NCBI GenBank assembly: GCA_037128595.1
Contig: JBAXWB010000003.1
Coordinates: forward strand, 124,001-188,000
Reading direction: 5' to 3'
Source of the DNA: a bacterium
Lineage (GTDB): Bacteria > Verrucomicrobiota > Kiritimatiellia > CAIKKV01 > CAITUY01
Length of the DNA: 64,000 bases
Below the pieces are notes generated by a model. It was not told the DNA's origin, searched no databases, and worked only from the letters and a program-made list of their open reading frames with translations. Every line of letters begins with the position of its first letter. Position 1 is the first letter of the stretch. Of this stretch, positions 44,557-52,708 are shown one piece after another. Both the position numbers and the translations under genes were made by a program.

Positions 44557-47105
44557 TGGCGTCGCACATAGGGGGCGCCGACAATGGAGCCCTCGGGGAT
44601 GGGGCCGCCATCCCAGCGCAGACGAAGGGCACCGGGCCCGTTCCGGACGCCATGTTCAACCTTGAGCGGATACACTCCGGCTTTGAGTGGCAGGGTCACT
44701 TTGCGGCCGCTGCCACGCCAGTCTGAATTTTTCCAGTTGTCAATAAGCCAGACGTCTCCAAGCCGGATCCGCAGGCCCCCGCCACTCTCCGCAAAGAAGG
44801 TGTAGGTTCCGGTTTCAGGGACCCTCAGCGAGCCTTGCCACCGGGCGGAGTAATCATGGCGGCCCACGCCGGTTGCAGGTGATTGGAACCCGTAATCGGA
44901 GCAGATACGGGGCTCCAGTCGTCGGCAGATCGGTTGTTGAAAGTCAGATCCCTGGAAATAGGTAACCTCCAGTCCTTCCTGAACCAACCAGAACGGGGCA
45001 CGCCAGGCAAGGGCCCCGATGATGAGCAGGCCCGCCGCCCCCAGTACAGGTTGCCACCATTTGAAAGAGCGGCTGCGCCGCCAGGCAATCAACGCCAATG
45101 CCATCCAGAACACTGTGATCATGACCATCGACCAGTGTAAGGTCGCGTAGTGCGTATCACTCAATCCCCGGGTCAGTAACTGGACATCAGAGAAGATCCA
45201 TTTGGCTGTATCCATGCCAGTCCCGGCGATCTCGCGTTGATTGACCTCAAAGGAGGAGAATTGTCGCATCAGTGAAAACAGGAATGCCGCCGCCAAAACA
45301 AGATGGGCAGATCGGACGTGGCGTGATCTGGCTCGCCACGCAAGGATGGCCAGCAGGGCAAATGGGTAGAGTTTGAGTGAATACCGGTGTTGCCATTCGG
45401 AGCCAAGCGGGAGCGGGAAGAAGGCGGTCGCCAGAAGAAACGTGGCCATGAAAAGTCCCGTTGCGACCTTTGGCAACATGGACGACGGCCCCTTTGAAGG
45501 CAAGGTCAGGAGTGCGATGACCCCGAAAAACAAGATCACGCCCGACTCCCAATAACTCTGAAACAGGACCCAGATGTTGTGGCCCAGGGCCTGCCAGAAA
45601 TCCAGGTTCCACCAGTCTGACAGTCTGTGCGGGGCAAGCGTACTGCCGGCCAGAGAACCGTAGCCGGTGGTCAGTTGCCCGACCGCGTGCCGGTAGAATA
45701 GAACAAAGGGAAGGACGGCCAGCAGAAAGCTGCCGGCAAAGATGACGCGAACCCGGAGAGGTTGCCCGGGTCCGAATCTAAAAAGGAATGGGATAATCGG
45801 GATGGCTAATAAATATTCTCCGCGTACCAGGCATAGTCCGCCCAGCAGGACTCCCGCAAGAGGCCCCATCCAATTCACCATGGCTTTTTCTTCCTCCAGG
45901 TGGATGCCGGCGTCCCTGCCGGCATTCGGTGTCGCCAGGGATGGCGCGCTCCCCCTTCGGTTACTCCAGATCGCCAGCAGAATAATGCCGCAGAGCAGCA
46001 TGAGTTCGATCGAATGGGTGAAAATACTCCGCTGATACGTCCATTTGGCCAGGGACGTTCCCGAAATCAGGAATGCGGCTACCGGCACATTCCAGCCTGA
46101 AACGGCAATCTGGTGGGCGGCCAGGAAAAGCAAAACAGTGGCCAGCAGGCTATAGGTGGCGCTGGCCAGGCGCATCCAGCGCAAGGCGGGCAGATCGATC
46201 GGGGAAGTGAAGGGCCGGTGTTCCCAGGCATTATACAGCCACACCGCCGGAGCCAGGAACAACGCGGTGCCCGGCAATCCGTGATTGTGCTGGATCACGG
46301 GGCGGCCGACGTTCAACTCCGTGGGGGCGGAAAACAGGCTTTTATGATTGATGAGGTTTTGGGTGTAGGCGGTATAATAGGAATCATCGTCGTGATCAAT
46401 ACTCCCCGCCATGCCGTCAAAGGGGCGCTCAAAGAAGAGGAAGCCGAGCAGGAATGTATAGGCCAGCGCCAGCAGGGCAAACCGTTTTTGGCCCGAACCG
46501 GCATAGCGGCTGATCAGGCCGGCCACCACCCACACTGAGCTGAGCCACACCCCGATTTGCCAGACCAAGCTGCCGGAGGCGACCGCAGGACGAAACGGCT
46601 GGTATGCCTTAATAGGCGCGGGGATGACGCGGAAGAAAACCCCTGCGCCAGGCAGGGAATAAACGCCCAGATTGACTCCCTGTGACAGCCAGTCAGGCGG
46701 AAAGGTGCCGCGCTGGATAATCTGCATGGCTTGCGACTTCAATGCGCCACAGAAGGGCAGTTCGGTGGTTTCGTCATTTCCGGTGCACACCCGTAAGGCG
46801 TTGCGTTCCGTTGAAAACCACTCGATGAGGCAGCCTTCGGGGAATGCGGTGGAATCCAGGCGCAGCACGGAATGGCCGGCTGTGGCTGACGTCGGCGTCA
46901 GGCGGAACCAATCCTGACCTCTCCCGTCGGTGAACCTCTGGATCAGTCCGGTCAGTCCTTGATCGGACAAAGGGTGGAAAGCGGACGGCGGGTGCAGGTC
47001 GGCTTGCTCGGTTAAGCCCGGTGACCAAATGAGCGGCACCACCAGGAGCGTCATATTCAGGGCTGCCCCTGCCGCCAGATATTTGAGGGATCGGAAGAAC
47101 AACAT
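44553..47105 (-). CDS. Polytopic membrane protein with C-terminal PA14 domain
   Basis: 850 residues. One N-terminal transmembrane helix, a soluble domain (about 40-175), then about ten to twelve hydrophobic helices (180-690) in a GT-C-like (PMT/ArnT-type) layout, with 'DHDDDSYYTAYTQNL' in the first extracytoplasmic loop as a candidate metal/phospho-sugar site. The last 130 residues are PA14-like ('GLEVTYFQGSDF', 'YSARWQGSLRVPETGTYTF', 'WLIDNW', 'LPLKAGVYPLKVEH', 'LRLRWDGG'), a carbohydrate-binding fold. It may transfer or bind surface glycans; the enzymatic role is not certain. A short palindromic insertion (45904-45925) encodes 'NAGRDAGIH' in a linker after 'LLAIWSNRRG'. Confidence 0.82.
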   Translation of the reverse strand: MLFFRSLKYLAAGAALNMTLLVVPLIWSPGLTEQADLHPPSAFHPLSDQGLTGLIQRFTDGRGQDWFRLTPTSATAGHSVLRLDSTAFPEGCLIEWFSTERNALRVCTGNDETTELPFCGALKSQAMQIIQRGTFPPDWLSQGVNLGVYSLPGAGVFFRVIPAPIKAYQPFRPAVASGSLVWQIGVWLSSVWVVAGLISRYAGSGQKRFALLALAYTFLLGFLFFERPFDGMAGSIDHDDDSYYTAYTQNLINHKSLFSAPTELNVGRPVIQHNHGLPGTALFLAPAVWLYNAWEHRPFTSPIDLPALRWMRLASATYSLLATVLLFLAAHQIAVSGWNVPVAAFLISGTSLAKWTYQRSIFTHSIELMLLCGIILLAIWSNRRGSAPSLATPNAGRDAGIHLEEEKAMVNWMGPLAGVLLGGLCLVRGEYLLAIPIIPFLFRFGPGQPLRVRVIFAGSFLLAVLPFVLFYRHAVGQLTTGYGSLAGSTLAPHRLSDWWNLDFWQALGHNIWVLFQSYWESGVILFFGVIALLTLPSKGPSSMLPKVATGLFMATFLLATAFFPLPLGSEWQHRYSLKLYPFALLAILAWRARSRHVRSAHLVLAAAFLFSLMRQFSSFEVNQREIAGTGMDTAKWIFSDVQLLTRGLSDTHYATLHWSMVMITVFWMALALIAWRRSRSFKWWQPVLGAAGLLIIGALAWRAPFWLVQEGLEVTYFQGSDFQQPICRRLEPRICSDYGFQSPATGVGRHDYSARWQGSLRVPETGTYTFFAESGGGLRIRLGDVWLIDNWKNSDWRGSGRKVTLPLKAGVYPLKVEHGVRNGPGALRLRWDGGPIPEGSIVGAPYVRRH
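45904..45925 (-). repeat. Palindromic insertion hairpin in the PA14 membrane protein gene
   Basis: ATGCCGGC and GCCGGCAT enclose a 6-nt loop (AGGGAC on the minus strand). It is translated in frame as part of a cytoplasmic-type linker. A second, distinct short-hairpin type; only this copy is in the window. Confidence 0.6.
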
Positions 47106-47187
47106 CAGGAGAATTATAAGGAGGCCGTGGCGTCCCGTATATCTGCGGAAGTAACGATTTTATTATCGTTATTCCGGTGATAGCGCG

Positions 47188-47206
47188 ATGGAGGGCGCCG
47201 CTCTGT
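47188..47206 (-). repeat. REP-like unit truncated by the miniature element
   Basis: Minus unit: tail CTCCAT and stem arm CGGCGCC with the ACAGAG loop are present, and the other stem arm is replaced by CCTGCTCC, the outer end of the miniature element that follows. Together with the plus unit at 47652-47677 it looks like one inverted pair split by the insertion. Confidence 0.7.
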
Positions 47207-47230
47207 CCTGCTCCTTGCATTGATATAAAG

Positions 47231-47602
47231 AGAAGACTTCACCACTGATTGAAGAAATGAGGGAAATCCAGAAACGCCCAAAATGTTTTGCGATTTGTCA
47301 TGTCTGGCATAACGCGCTATGGGCACAGTAGCTTCTCCTGTAACTAGCCAGCCATGAAAAATCGCCAAACGGGTTTTCCCCGGACATCAGGGGAAATTGA
47401 GGAAGCTCAGGGTATGATCCCAGTATGATTCTTTAATGTCACCCGAAACACCGTTGCGGGATTTTAATTTGGGGAAGACCCTAACGCGTTACCGTGTAAC
47501 CCAATAGACTGAGCACCCCGAATTAATAATGCCGCAACATTTTGGATTTCTTCGGCTGAATCTGTATTTCTTTTATTTCTTCAATCAGTGGTGAAGTCTT
47601 CT
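47231..47602. mobile_element. Miniature inverted-repeat element, copy 1 (372 bp)
   Basis: Perfect 28-bp terminal inverted repeats: AGAAGACTTCACCACTGA... at 47231-47258 and its reverse complement at 47575-47602. Weaker similarity continues about 25 bp outward on both sides (CCTGCTCCTTGCA left, CCTTCTCCTGGCA right on the other strand). The left 190 bp match copy 2. There is no credible coding sequence inside, so it is non-autonomous. It fills most of the 592-bp gap between the PA14 gene and the glycosyltransferase gene. Confidence 0.75.
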
Positions 47603-47651
47603 TGTATTTACGTGCCAGGAGAAGGCCCTGTCCGCCGCCGGCGGTTAGAAA

Positions 47652-47677
47652 GGTTTTGACAGAGCAAAACCCTCCAT
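47652..47677 (+). repeat. REP-like hairpin unit before the glycosyltransferase
   Basis: Stem GGTTTTG/CAAAACC, loop ACAGAG, tail CTCCAT. Complete. It is in the frame that extends upstream of the GT4 gene, which makes that upstream frame look like part of the gene. Confidence 0.85.
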
Positions 47678-47697
47678 GCATTGTGACTCCTGTATTT

Positions 47698-48846
47698 ATG
47701 ACCGCTAAACCTTTAACCATAGGCGTGAACACGCTGTTTTATATCCCCGGCGAAGTCGGGGGAACGGAGACGTACCTCCGCAAGACGCTGGTGGCCATGG
47801 CGGAGCAGGCCGGGGCCGACCGGCTGGTGGTGTTCACCAATCTGGAGAATCATGACACCTTGAAGGCCGATCTGGCGGCGTTTCCGGGGATCACCTTTGT
47901 GCAACTGAAATTCCGTGCGATGAACCGGTCGGTGCGCATTCTCCGTGAGCAGCTGGAACTACCCTGGAAGGTTCGGGCCAGTGGCGTGGAGGTACTCTGG
48001 TCGCCCGGCTACACGGCGCCAGTGCTGGTGGCCTGTCCTCAGGTGGTGTCGATCCTGGACATGCAGTATAAGGCCTTTCCGCACGACTTGACCTTTACTG
48101 CCCGGCTGGCGACCGATATCCTGGTTAAGGCGGCAGTCCGCCGGGCCAAACGGATTATTGCGATCTCGAAATTTTCAAGAGGCGAGATTGTTAAATACAC
48201 TTCTGCTGAGGCGGGTATTATCGATGTGGTTTATCTGGCGGCAAGCCCTATTTTTGCGGTGCCCCTGCCGGTGGAGACTCGCGCCCAGTCGTTAGGTCGG
48301 CTGATATCCTCTGACCGCCCGTATCTTCTTTGCGTGGCCGCGACCTATCCCCATAAAAATGTGCAGGCCCTGATCACCGCGTTCGGGCAGCTGATGCCTG
48401 CCATTCCGCATAACCTGGTCCTTGTGGGGAATTCCAGGCTAGGGGAGCCGGAGGTGGCTAAAGCGCTGGCGGCGCTCCCGGATCCGTCGCGCGTGATCCG
48501 TCTGAAGCGCCTGTCGGAGCCTGAGCTAGTGGCCCTGTATCAGGGCTGCGATGCGTTTGTGTTTCCTTCGCGCTACGAGGGGTTCGGGCTACCGGTATTG
48601 GAGGGGTTGATGGCGGGGGTGCCGGTGGTGACGACCCGATGTGCCTCGATTCCCGAGGTGGGCGGGGAGGTGGCGTGTTATTTCAATCCGGACGATCCCA
48701 TGGCATTGCCTGCGGCAATTCAGACGGTATTAGGGTGGTCCCCCGCCGAGCGGCAGGAGCGCATTCAAAGAGGGCGTGAGTTCGCCCGGGGCTTCTCCTG
48801 GTCAGCCACCGCCGCCGGGACCTTGAAGATTTTGCGGGATGTGTAG
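47698..48846 (+). CDS. GT4-family glycosyltransferase
   Basis: 382 residues from the ATG at 47698; the frame extends back to 47602, but that part is repeat sequence ('VLTEQNPP') and miniature-element flank. GT-B fold: N-terminal 'GVNTLFYIPGEVGGTETYLRK' (nucleotide-sugar acceptor domain), mid 'YPHKNVQALITAF', and the C-terminal donor-binding signature with E-x7-E: 'SRYEGFGLPVLEGLMAGVPVV' followed by 'SIPEVGGEVACYFNPDDP'. Retaining transferases of this family build cell-surface glycans and exopolysaccharide in the cytoplasm. No clear Shine-Dalgarno is present upstream, as the repeat lies there. Confidence 0.92.
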   Translation: MTAKPLTIGVNTLFYIPGEVGGTETYLRKTLVAMAEQAGADRLVVFTNLENHDTLKADLAAFPGITFVQLKFRAMNRSVRILREQLELPWKVRASGVEVLWSPGYTAPVLVACPQVVSILDMQYKAFPHDLTFTARLATDILVKAAVRRAKRIIAISKFSRGEIVKYTSAEAGIIDVVYLAASPIFAVPLPVETRAQSLGRLISSDRPYLLCVAATYPHKNVQALITAFGQLMPAIPHNLVLVGNSRLGEPEVAKALAALPDPSRVIRLKRLSEPELVALYQGCDAFVFPSRYEGFGLPVLEGLMAGVPVVTTRCASIPEVGGEVACYFNPDDPMALPAAIQTVLGWSPAERQERIQRGREFARGFSWSATAAGTLKILRDV

Positions 48847-48852
48847 GCCAGA

Positions 48853-48933
48853 GGTTTTGACGGAGCAAAACCCTCCATTATAACTGGAACAGGTCGAGAA
48901 ATCTCAAATGGAGGGTTTTGCTCCGTCAAAACC
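48853..48933. repeat. Symmetric REP-like inverted pair
   Basis: Plus unit 48853-48878 and minus unit 48908-48933, both with stem GGTTTTG/CAAAACC, loop ACGGAG and tail CTCCAT, separated by 29 bp. As the two units are identical but opposite, the whole 81 bp can also fold as one long hairpin. It lies between the GT4 stop and the 3' end of tRNA-Val, where it may serve as a bidirectional terminator. Confidence 0.88.
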
Positions 48934-48960
48934 TCTGCATGTGGCGCTGTGAGGGGAGGC

Positions 48961-49037
48961 TGGTGGGCGGTACAGGACTCGAACCTGTAACCTTCTGGGT
49001 GTAAACCAGACGCTCTAACCAATTGAGCTAACTGCCC
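48961..49037 (-). tRNA. tRNA-Val (anticodon UAC), CCA encoded
   Basis: Cloverleaf on the minus strand: acceptor GGGCAGT with ACCGCCC (one A-C mismatch at pair 5-68), D arm with TTAGCTCAATTGGTTAGAGC, anticodon stem TCTGG/CCAGA with loop TTTACAC (anticodon TAC), T arm ACAGG-TTCGAGT-CCTGT, discriminator A and CCA. 77 nt with CCA. The A5-C68 mismatch is unusual and may be a real variant or a sequence error. Flanked on both sides by repeat elements. Confidence 0.95.
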
Positions 49038-49131
49038 GCCTTGAGATCAGGAAGGACGGCATGATGCCGGATGATGCCGTCCACGTCAAGCGGGGGATGA
49101 AATTTGTCCTGTTAGGCAAGTTCGGTGAAGA

Positions 49132-49673
49132 AGGACTTCACCACTGATTTAAGAAATGAAAGAAATTCAAAAATACCCAAAATGTTTGGCGATTTGTCAT
49201 GGCTGGCTTGGCGCGCTTTGAGCACGGTAGGTTCCCCTGTAACTAGCCATCCATGAAAAATCGCCAAACGGGTTTTCCCCGGACATCAGGGGGAATGAGG
49301 AAGCTCAAGGGCTTGAATCCACTATTATCAAGTTTTGGCAAGGAGTCAGATACGAAAAACTCTCATTTTTGGTTCCTGCCAGGCTAGGTCAGGATAATGG
49401 GCAAGACATGATCCGGCCACCGCTTATCAGCGGCGGCTACGTAGCCGCGCCTGATAAGGCGTGGTTCTGACAGGATCATATGCGGACCATTTCGGAAACG
49501 TCCGAAAATTCTTTGGAATTCAAGAAAACCCGTTTGGCGATTTTTGATGGCTGGTGTACCCTGCCAGACACACAAATCGCCAAACATTTGCATTTCCTTG
49601 GCGACTTCGCGGCTTCGCGTGAAATACTCTTAATCTCGATTTCTCCCATTTCTTAAATCAGTGGTGAAGTCCT
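49132..49673. mobile_element. Miniature inverted-repeat (foldback) element, copy 2 (542 bp)
   Basis: Terminal inverted repeats of about 35 bp (AGGACTTCACCACTGATTTA... at 49132 and its complement ending at 49673), with further inner pairings: AATGTTTGGCGATTTGT (about 49181-49197) with ACAAATCGCCAAACATT (about 49571-49587), and AAAATCGCCAAACGGGTTT (about 49257-49275) with its complement near 49530-49548. The left arm matches copy 1. The centre has no recognisable gene. It lies between tRNA-Val and the hexokinase gene. Confidence 0.75.
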
Positions 49674-49738
49674 CTTGATTTTGCGTGATAAGTCGCCCCG
49701 GGTTCGGTACAAACGCAGGAACTTTTTGGAGATAAAGA

Positions 49739-51049
49739 ATGAAATCAGCGTTACTTGACACCCTTGAGAAGCAGTTTGACGTGAAGCTCCCCTGTATGCG
49801 GGGCATCAAAAAGGCCATGACGGCCGAAATGGATGCCGGCCTCGCCGGCCGGAAAAGTTCCCTCGCCATGTTGCCGGCCTTTTGCGATGCCGCCAGTGGC
49901 CGGGAAAAAGGCCAGTATCTGGCGCTCGATCTCGGGGGGACCAATTTCAGGGTCATGCTGGTCAGTCTGCCCGGCGCAGGAAAGGCGCCGCGGGTGGTGG
50001 CTGAGGCGAAGTACAAGCTGGCGCGCGAACATATCAGCAGTTCTGGCGATGTGCTCTTTGACGCCATTGCCGGGTATCTCCGGAAATTCCTGAAAGACCA
50101 CGCCGGGGCCTACTCGCTAGGGTACACCTTCAGCTTTCCGGTGCAACTGCTGGGGATCGACGAGGGGATTCTCATCAAATGGACCAAGGAGTTTTCGGCT
50201 GAAGGCGTGGTGGGGCGTAAAGTGGTAGAGCTCCAGAGGCAGGCGCTGGCCCGTAAAGGCGTGGCCAACGTTAAGATTGTGGCCCTGGCCAATGATACCG
50301 TGGGTACGCTTCAGGCCCAGGCGGCCCTTGATCCGAATTGCGGCATGGGGGTCATTCTGGGAACCGGGTTCAATATTGCCGTACGAGTGGCTACCCGGCG
50401 GGTCAAGAAAGAGGTTGGCGGGTATTCCGGCAAGGGGATGATCATCAATATGGAGTGCGGAAATTTCTCCAAGTCGCTGCCAGCCACCTCCTATGACCGC
50501 CAATTGGACCGGGAATCAGGAAATGCCAAGCATCAGCTTTCGGAGAAAATGATTTCCGGGAAATACCTGCCGCAACTCTTCCGGCTGGTGGTGCTTGAGG
50601 TGATCCGGAAGGAAAAGTTGTTCAATGGCCGTGTGCCGCCGGTGTTTGCCGGCAAGGAGTCATTCCATGGGTTCCATATGGATACCCTCGAGGCGGGCTC
50701 TCCGGAGGCCGTGCGGAAACTTTCACTGGAACTGTTTGGACGGGTATTGACCCCGGCGGAACACCGGACTCTGCGTAAAATCGCCTCTATTGTGGCCCGG
50801 CGTTCCGCCCGCATTGCGGCGGCGGTGATAGGCGGGGCGATGACACGGATTGAGCGTCGCTCCGCGAAGCGGGTCACGGTGGCGGTGGATGGCTCGCTTT
50901 TCGAGAAATATCCCGGCTATCGACGGAATCTGGCATTGGCGCTGCGGGAGCTGGAAGGCAAGGCGGGCAAAGGCATAAGCTTGAAGTTGACCAAAGACGG
51001 CTCCGGCATTGGCGCCGCCGTCATCGCCGCCGTCGTCAGCGCCAGGTAA
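49739..51049 (+). CDS. Eukaryotic-type hexokinase
   Basis: 436 residues, close to a single yeast/animal hexokinase unit. Motifs in order: phosphate-1 'LALDLGGTNFRV', sugar-binding 'LGYTFSFPVQ', 'ALANDTVGTL' (with catalytic Asp), adenosine-site 'VILGTGFN', 'IINMECGNF', 'DRQLDRESGNAKHQLSEKMI', and the C-terminal 'VAVDGSLFEKYPGY' and 'KDGSGIGAAV'. These match the eukaryotic hexokinase family (Hexokinase_1/2) rather than bacterial Glk or ROK kinases. It phosphorylates glucose or related hexoses with ATP in the cytosol. GGAG precedes the ATG. It stands alone between two miniature elements. Confidence 0.94.
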   Translation: MKSALLDTLEKQFDVKLPCMRGIKKAMTAEMDAGLAGRKSSLAMLPAFCDAASGREKGQYLALDLGGTNFRVMLVSLPGAGKAPRVVAEAKYKLAREHISSSGDVLFDAIAGYLRKFLKDHAGAYSLGYTFSFPVQLLGIDEGILIKWTKEFSAEGVVGRKVVELQRQALARKGVANVKIVALANDTVGTLQAQAALDPNCGMGVILGTGFNIAVRVATRRVKKEVGGYSGKGMIINMECGNFSKSLPATSYDRQLDRESGNAKHQLSEKMISGKYLPQLFRLVVLEVIRKEKLFNGRVPPVFAGKESFHGFHMDTLEAGSPEAVRKLSLELFGRVLTPAEHRTLRKIASIVARRSARIAAAVIGGAMTRIERRSAKRVTVAVDGSLFEKYPGYRRNLALALRELEGKAGKGISLKLTKDGSGIGAAVIAAVVSAR

Positions 51050-51060
51050 AAGAGAGCATA

Positions 51061-51341
51061 TTTACCACGGAGGAGCGGAGATTTAGAGAGAGAATGCAAA
51101 TGTGGCGTTTATTTCGGTCACGCGGGTACACGTGACCCAAATAAACGCCACGGTTTCTTGAGGGGATATTTTGAGAGGTCCTTCGGCACAGTTCAGGGTG
51201 GGAGATGATTTTTCGATTGATCCTCCTTATTTTCTCTTTGAATTACTCCAGAAAGGGTTGCGGGAATTTCAGATGCGGTACTCCGCAGCTTAAATTCCCG
51301 CAACATTCTCTCTCTCAAAATCTCCGAGTCTCCGTGGTAAA
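51061..51341. mobile_element. Miniature element with terminal repeats and two internal hairpins (281 bp)
   Basis: Terminal inverted repeats of about 36 bp (TTACCACGGAG... at 51061-51096, complement at 51304-51341, a few mismatches). Inside are two long imperfect hairpins: 51102-51151 (21-bp arms starting GTGGCGTTTATTT, one mismatch) and 51257-51304 (22-bp arms starting GTTGCGGGAATTT, two mismatches). No coding sequence. It lies between the hexokinase and gspF genes and accounts for that gap. Confidence 0.75.
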
Positions 51342-51415
51342 TCTTCCTCTTTTTCCGCGCTTGCATCCCCTGCCTTCTGGGACTACATTTAATGAGTTAA
51401 ACACGGAGTACTCTT

Positions 51416-52708
51416 ATGCCGAAATTCCGATACGTTGCCATGGATGCCAAGGGGCGTGAAGTTGAGGGCATGCTCGATGCCGACAACGAGACCCGCGCCC
51501 TGACGGCCCTCAAAGACAAAGGCCTTTTTCCCACCAGCGTGACCGATATCGGAGGCGGCCGCAACCGTGGGCCCTCGCGTGGAAGTGGCGGGGGCAAAGG
51601 GCCGGTCGTCGCCAAAGTCCAGAGCAGTGGCGGCTCGCGCGAAATCAAAATGCCCTCTTTCCTGCAGCCGCGGATCAAAGAGAAGCAGATCATGATCTTT
51701 ACGCGCCAGTTGGCTACCCTGGTGGACGCCGGGTTGCCCCTGTTGCGGTGTCTGCATGTGTTGCAGAAGCAGGAGAAAAATCCGCAGTTCAGGGACGCGC
51801 TGGCCGGGATGGCCGAGTCCGTTGAAGGCGGTAGCACCTTCGCCGAATCCATGTCGCAATTCCCCAAGGTGTTTACCCCCTTTTTCGTGAACATGGTCAA
51901 GGCCGGTGAGACGTCAGGCGCGCTCCAGACGATTCTGGTGCGGTTGGCCGAATTCATGGAAAAGAGCAATAAAATCCGCAATAAAGTCAAGGGGGCCATG
52001 GTGTATCCCCTGGTCGTCATGGTCATGGCGGCGCTCATTTTGATTGTGTTGATGGTGTTCGTGATTCCGAAATTCAAGGAAATCTTTGACGATTTGCTGG
52101 GCGGAAAGTCGCTCCCGATGTTGACCCAGGCCGTCATTGCGATGAGTAATTTCATGGCCCAGCAGTGGTACATCGGGTTGGGCATCATTATTGTATGGGT
52201 GGTGGGCTTTAAGTCATTCAAAGCCACAAGGTCAGGGCAGGAGATGCTGGACAGGATCATGCTGAAAATGCCGATCTTCGGAACGCTGGTTCAAAAGACG
52301 GCCATTGGCAATTTTACCCGTACCCTGGGGACGCTGATGACGGGTGGTGTGCCGATTCTGCAGGCTTTGAATATTGTCAAAGAGGTGACCAATAACGCGG
52401 TGTTGTCACGCGCGGTTGAGCAGGTCCATGACAGTGTCAAGGAGGGCGAGACCATTGTGGTGCCGCTTGAGGCCTCCGGCGTGTTTCCTTCGATGGTGGT
52501 GAGCATGGTGCAGGTGGGTGAAGAGACTGGCGCCCTGCCCGAGATGTTGATGAAAATCGCGGAAAACTATGATGATGAGGTGGATACGGCGGTGGATGCC
52601 CTGACCTCGGTCATTGAGCCCATTATGATCATGTTGCTGGCAGTGATTGTGGGAACGATCGTCATCGCCATGTTCATGCCCATGATTTCGATCATTGGAA
52701 GTTTGTAA
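51416..52708 (+). CDS. gspF: Type II secretion/type IV pilus inner-membrane protein F
   Basis: 430 residues. N-terminal 'FRYVAMDAKGREVEGMLDADNETRALTAL' style opening and two T2SSF domains: first 'IFTRQLATLVDAGLPLLRCLHVL', second 'IGNFTRTLGTLMTGGVPILQALNIV', each followed by 'MVKAGETSGAL' / 'MVQVGEETGALPEML' signatures and hydrophobic helices. GspF/PilC is the polytopic platform protein on which pseudopilins are assembled. The ATG has GGAG seven bases upstream. Its last 35 bases are duplicated downstream of the toxin-antitoxin pair at 53474. No secretion ATPase gene is present nearby. Confidence 0.94.
   Translation: MPKFRYVAMDAKGREVEGMLDADNETRALTALKDKGLFPTSVTDIGGGRNRGPSRGSGGGKGPVVAKVQSSGGSREIKMPSFLQPRIKEKQIMIFTRQLATLVDAGLPLLRCLHVLQKQEKNPQFRDALAGMAESVEGGSTFAESMSQFPKVFTPFFVNMVKAGETSGALQTILVRLAEFMEKSNKIRNKVKGAMVYPLVVMVMAALILIVLMVFVIPKFKEIFDDLLGGKSLPMLTQAVIAMSNFMAQQWYIGLGIIIVWVVGFKSFKATRSGQEMLDRIMLKMPIFGTLVQKTAIGNFTRTLGTLMTGGVPILQALNIVKEVTNNAVLSRAVEQVHDSVKEGETIVVPLEASGVFPSMVVSMVQVGEETGALPEMLMKIAENYDDEVDTAVDALTSVIEPIMIMLLAVIVGTIVIAMFMPMISIIGSL

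Noticed and set aside
47114-47368. Small minus-strand frame inside miniature element 1
   Set aside because: It consists of the element's arm and REP sequence only and has no counterpart with coding bias; repeated non-coding DNA is the simpler explanation.
47602-47697. Upstream extension of the GT4 gene
   Set aside because: The added residues are encoded by a REP unit and element flank; GT4 homology starts at the ATG at 47698.
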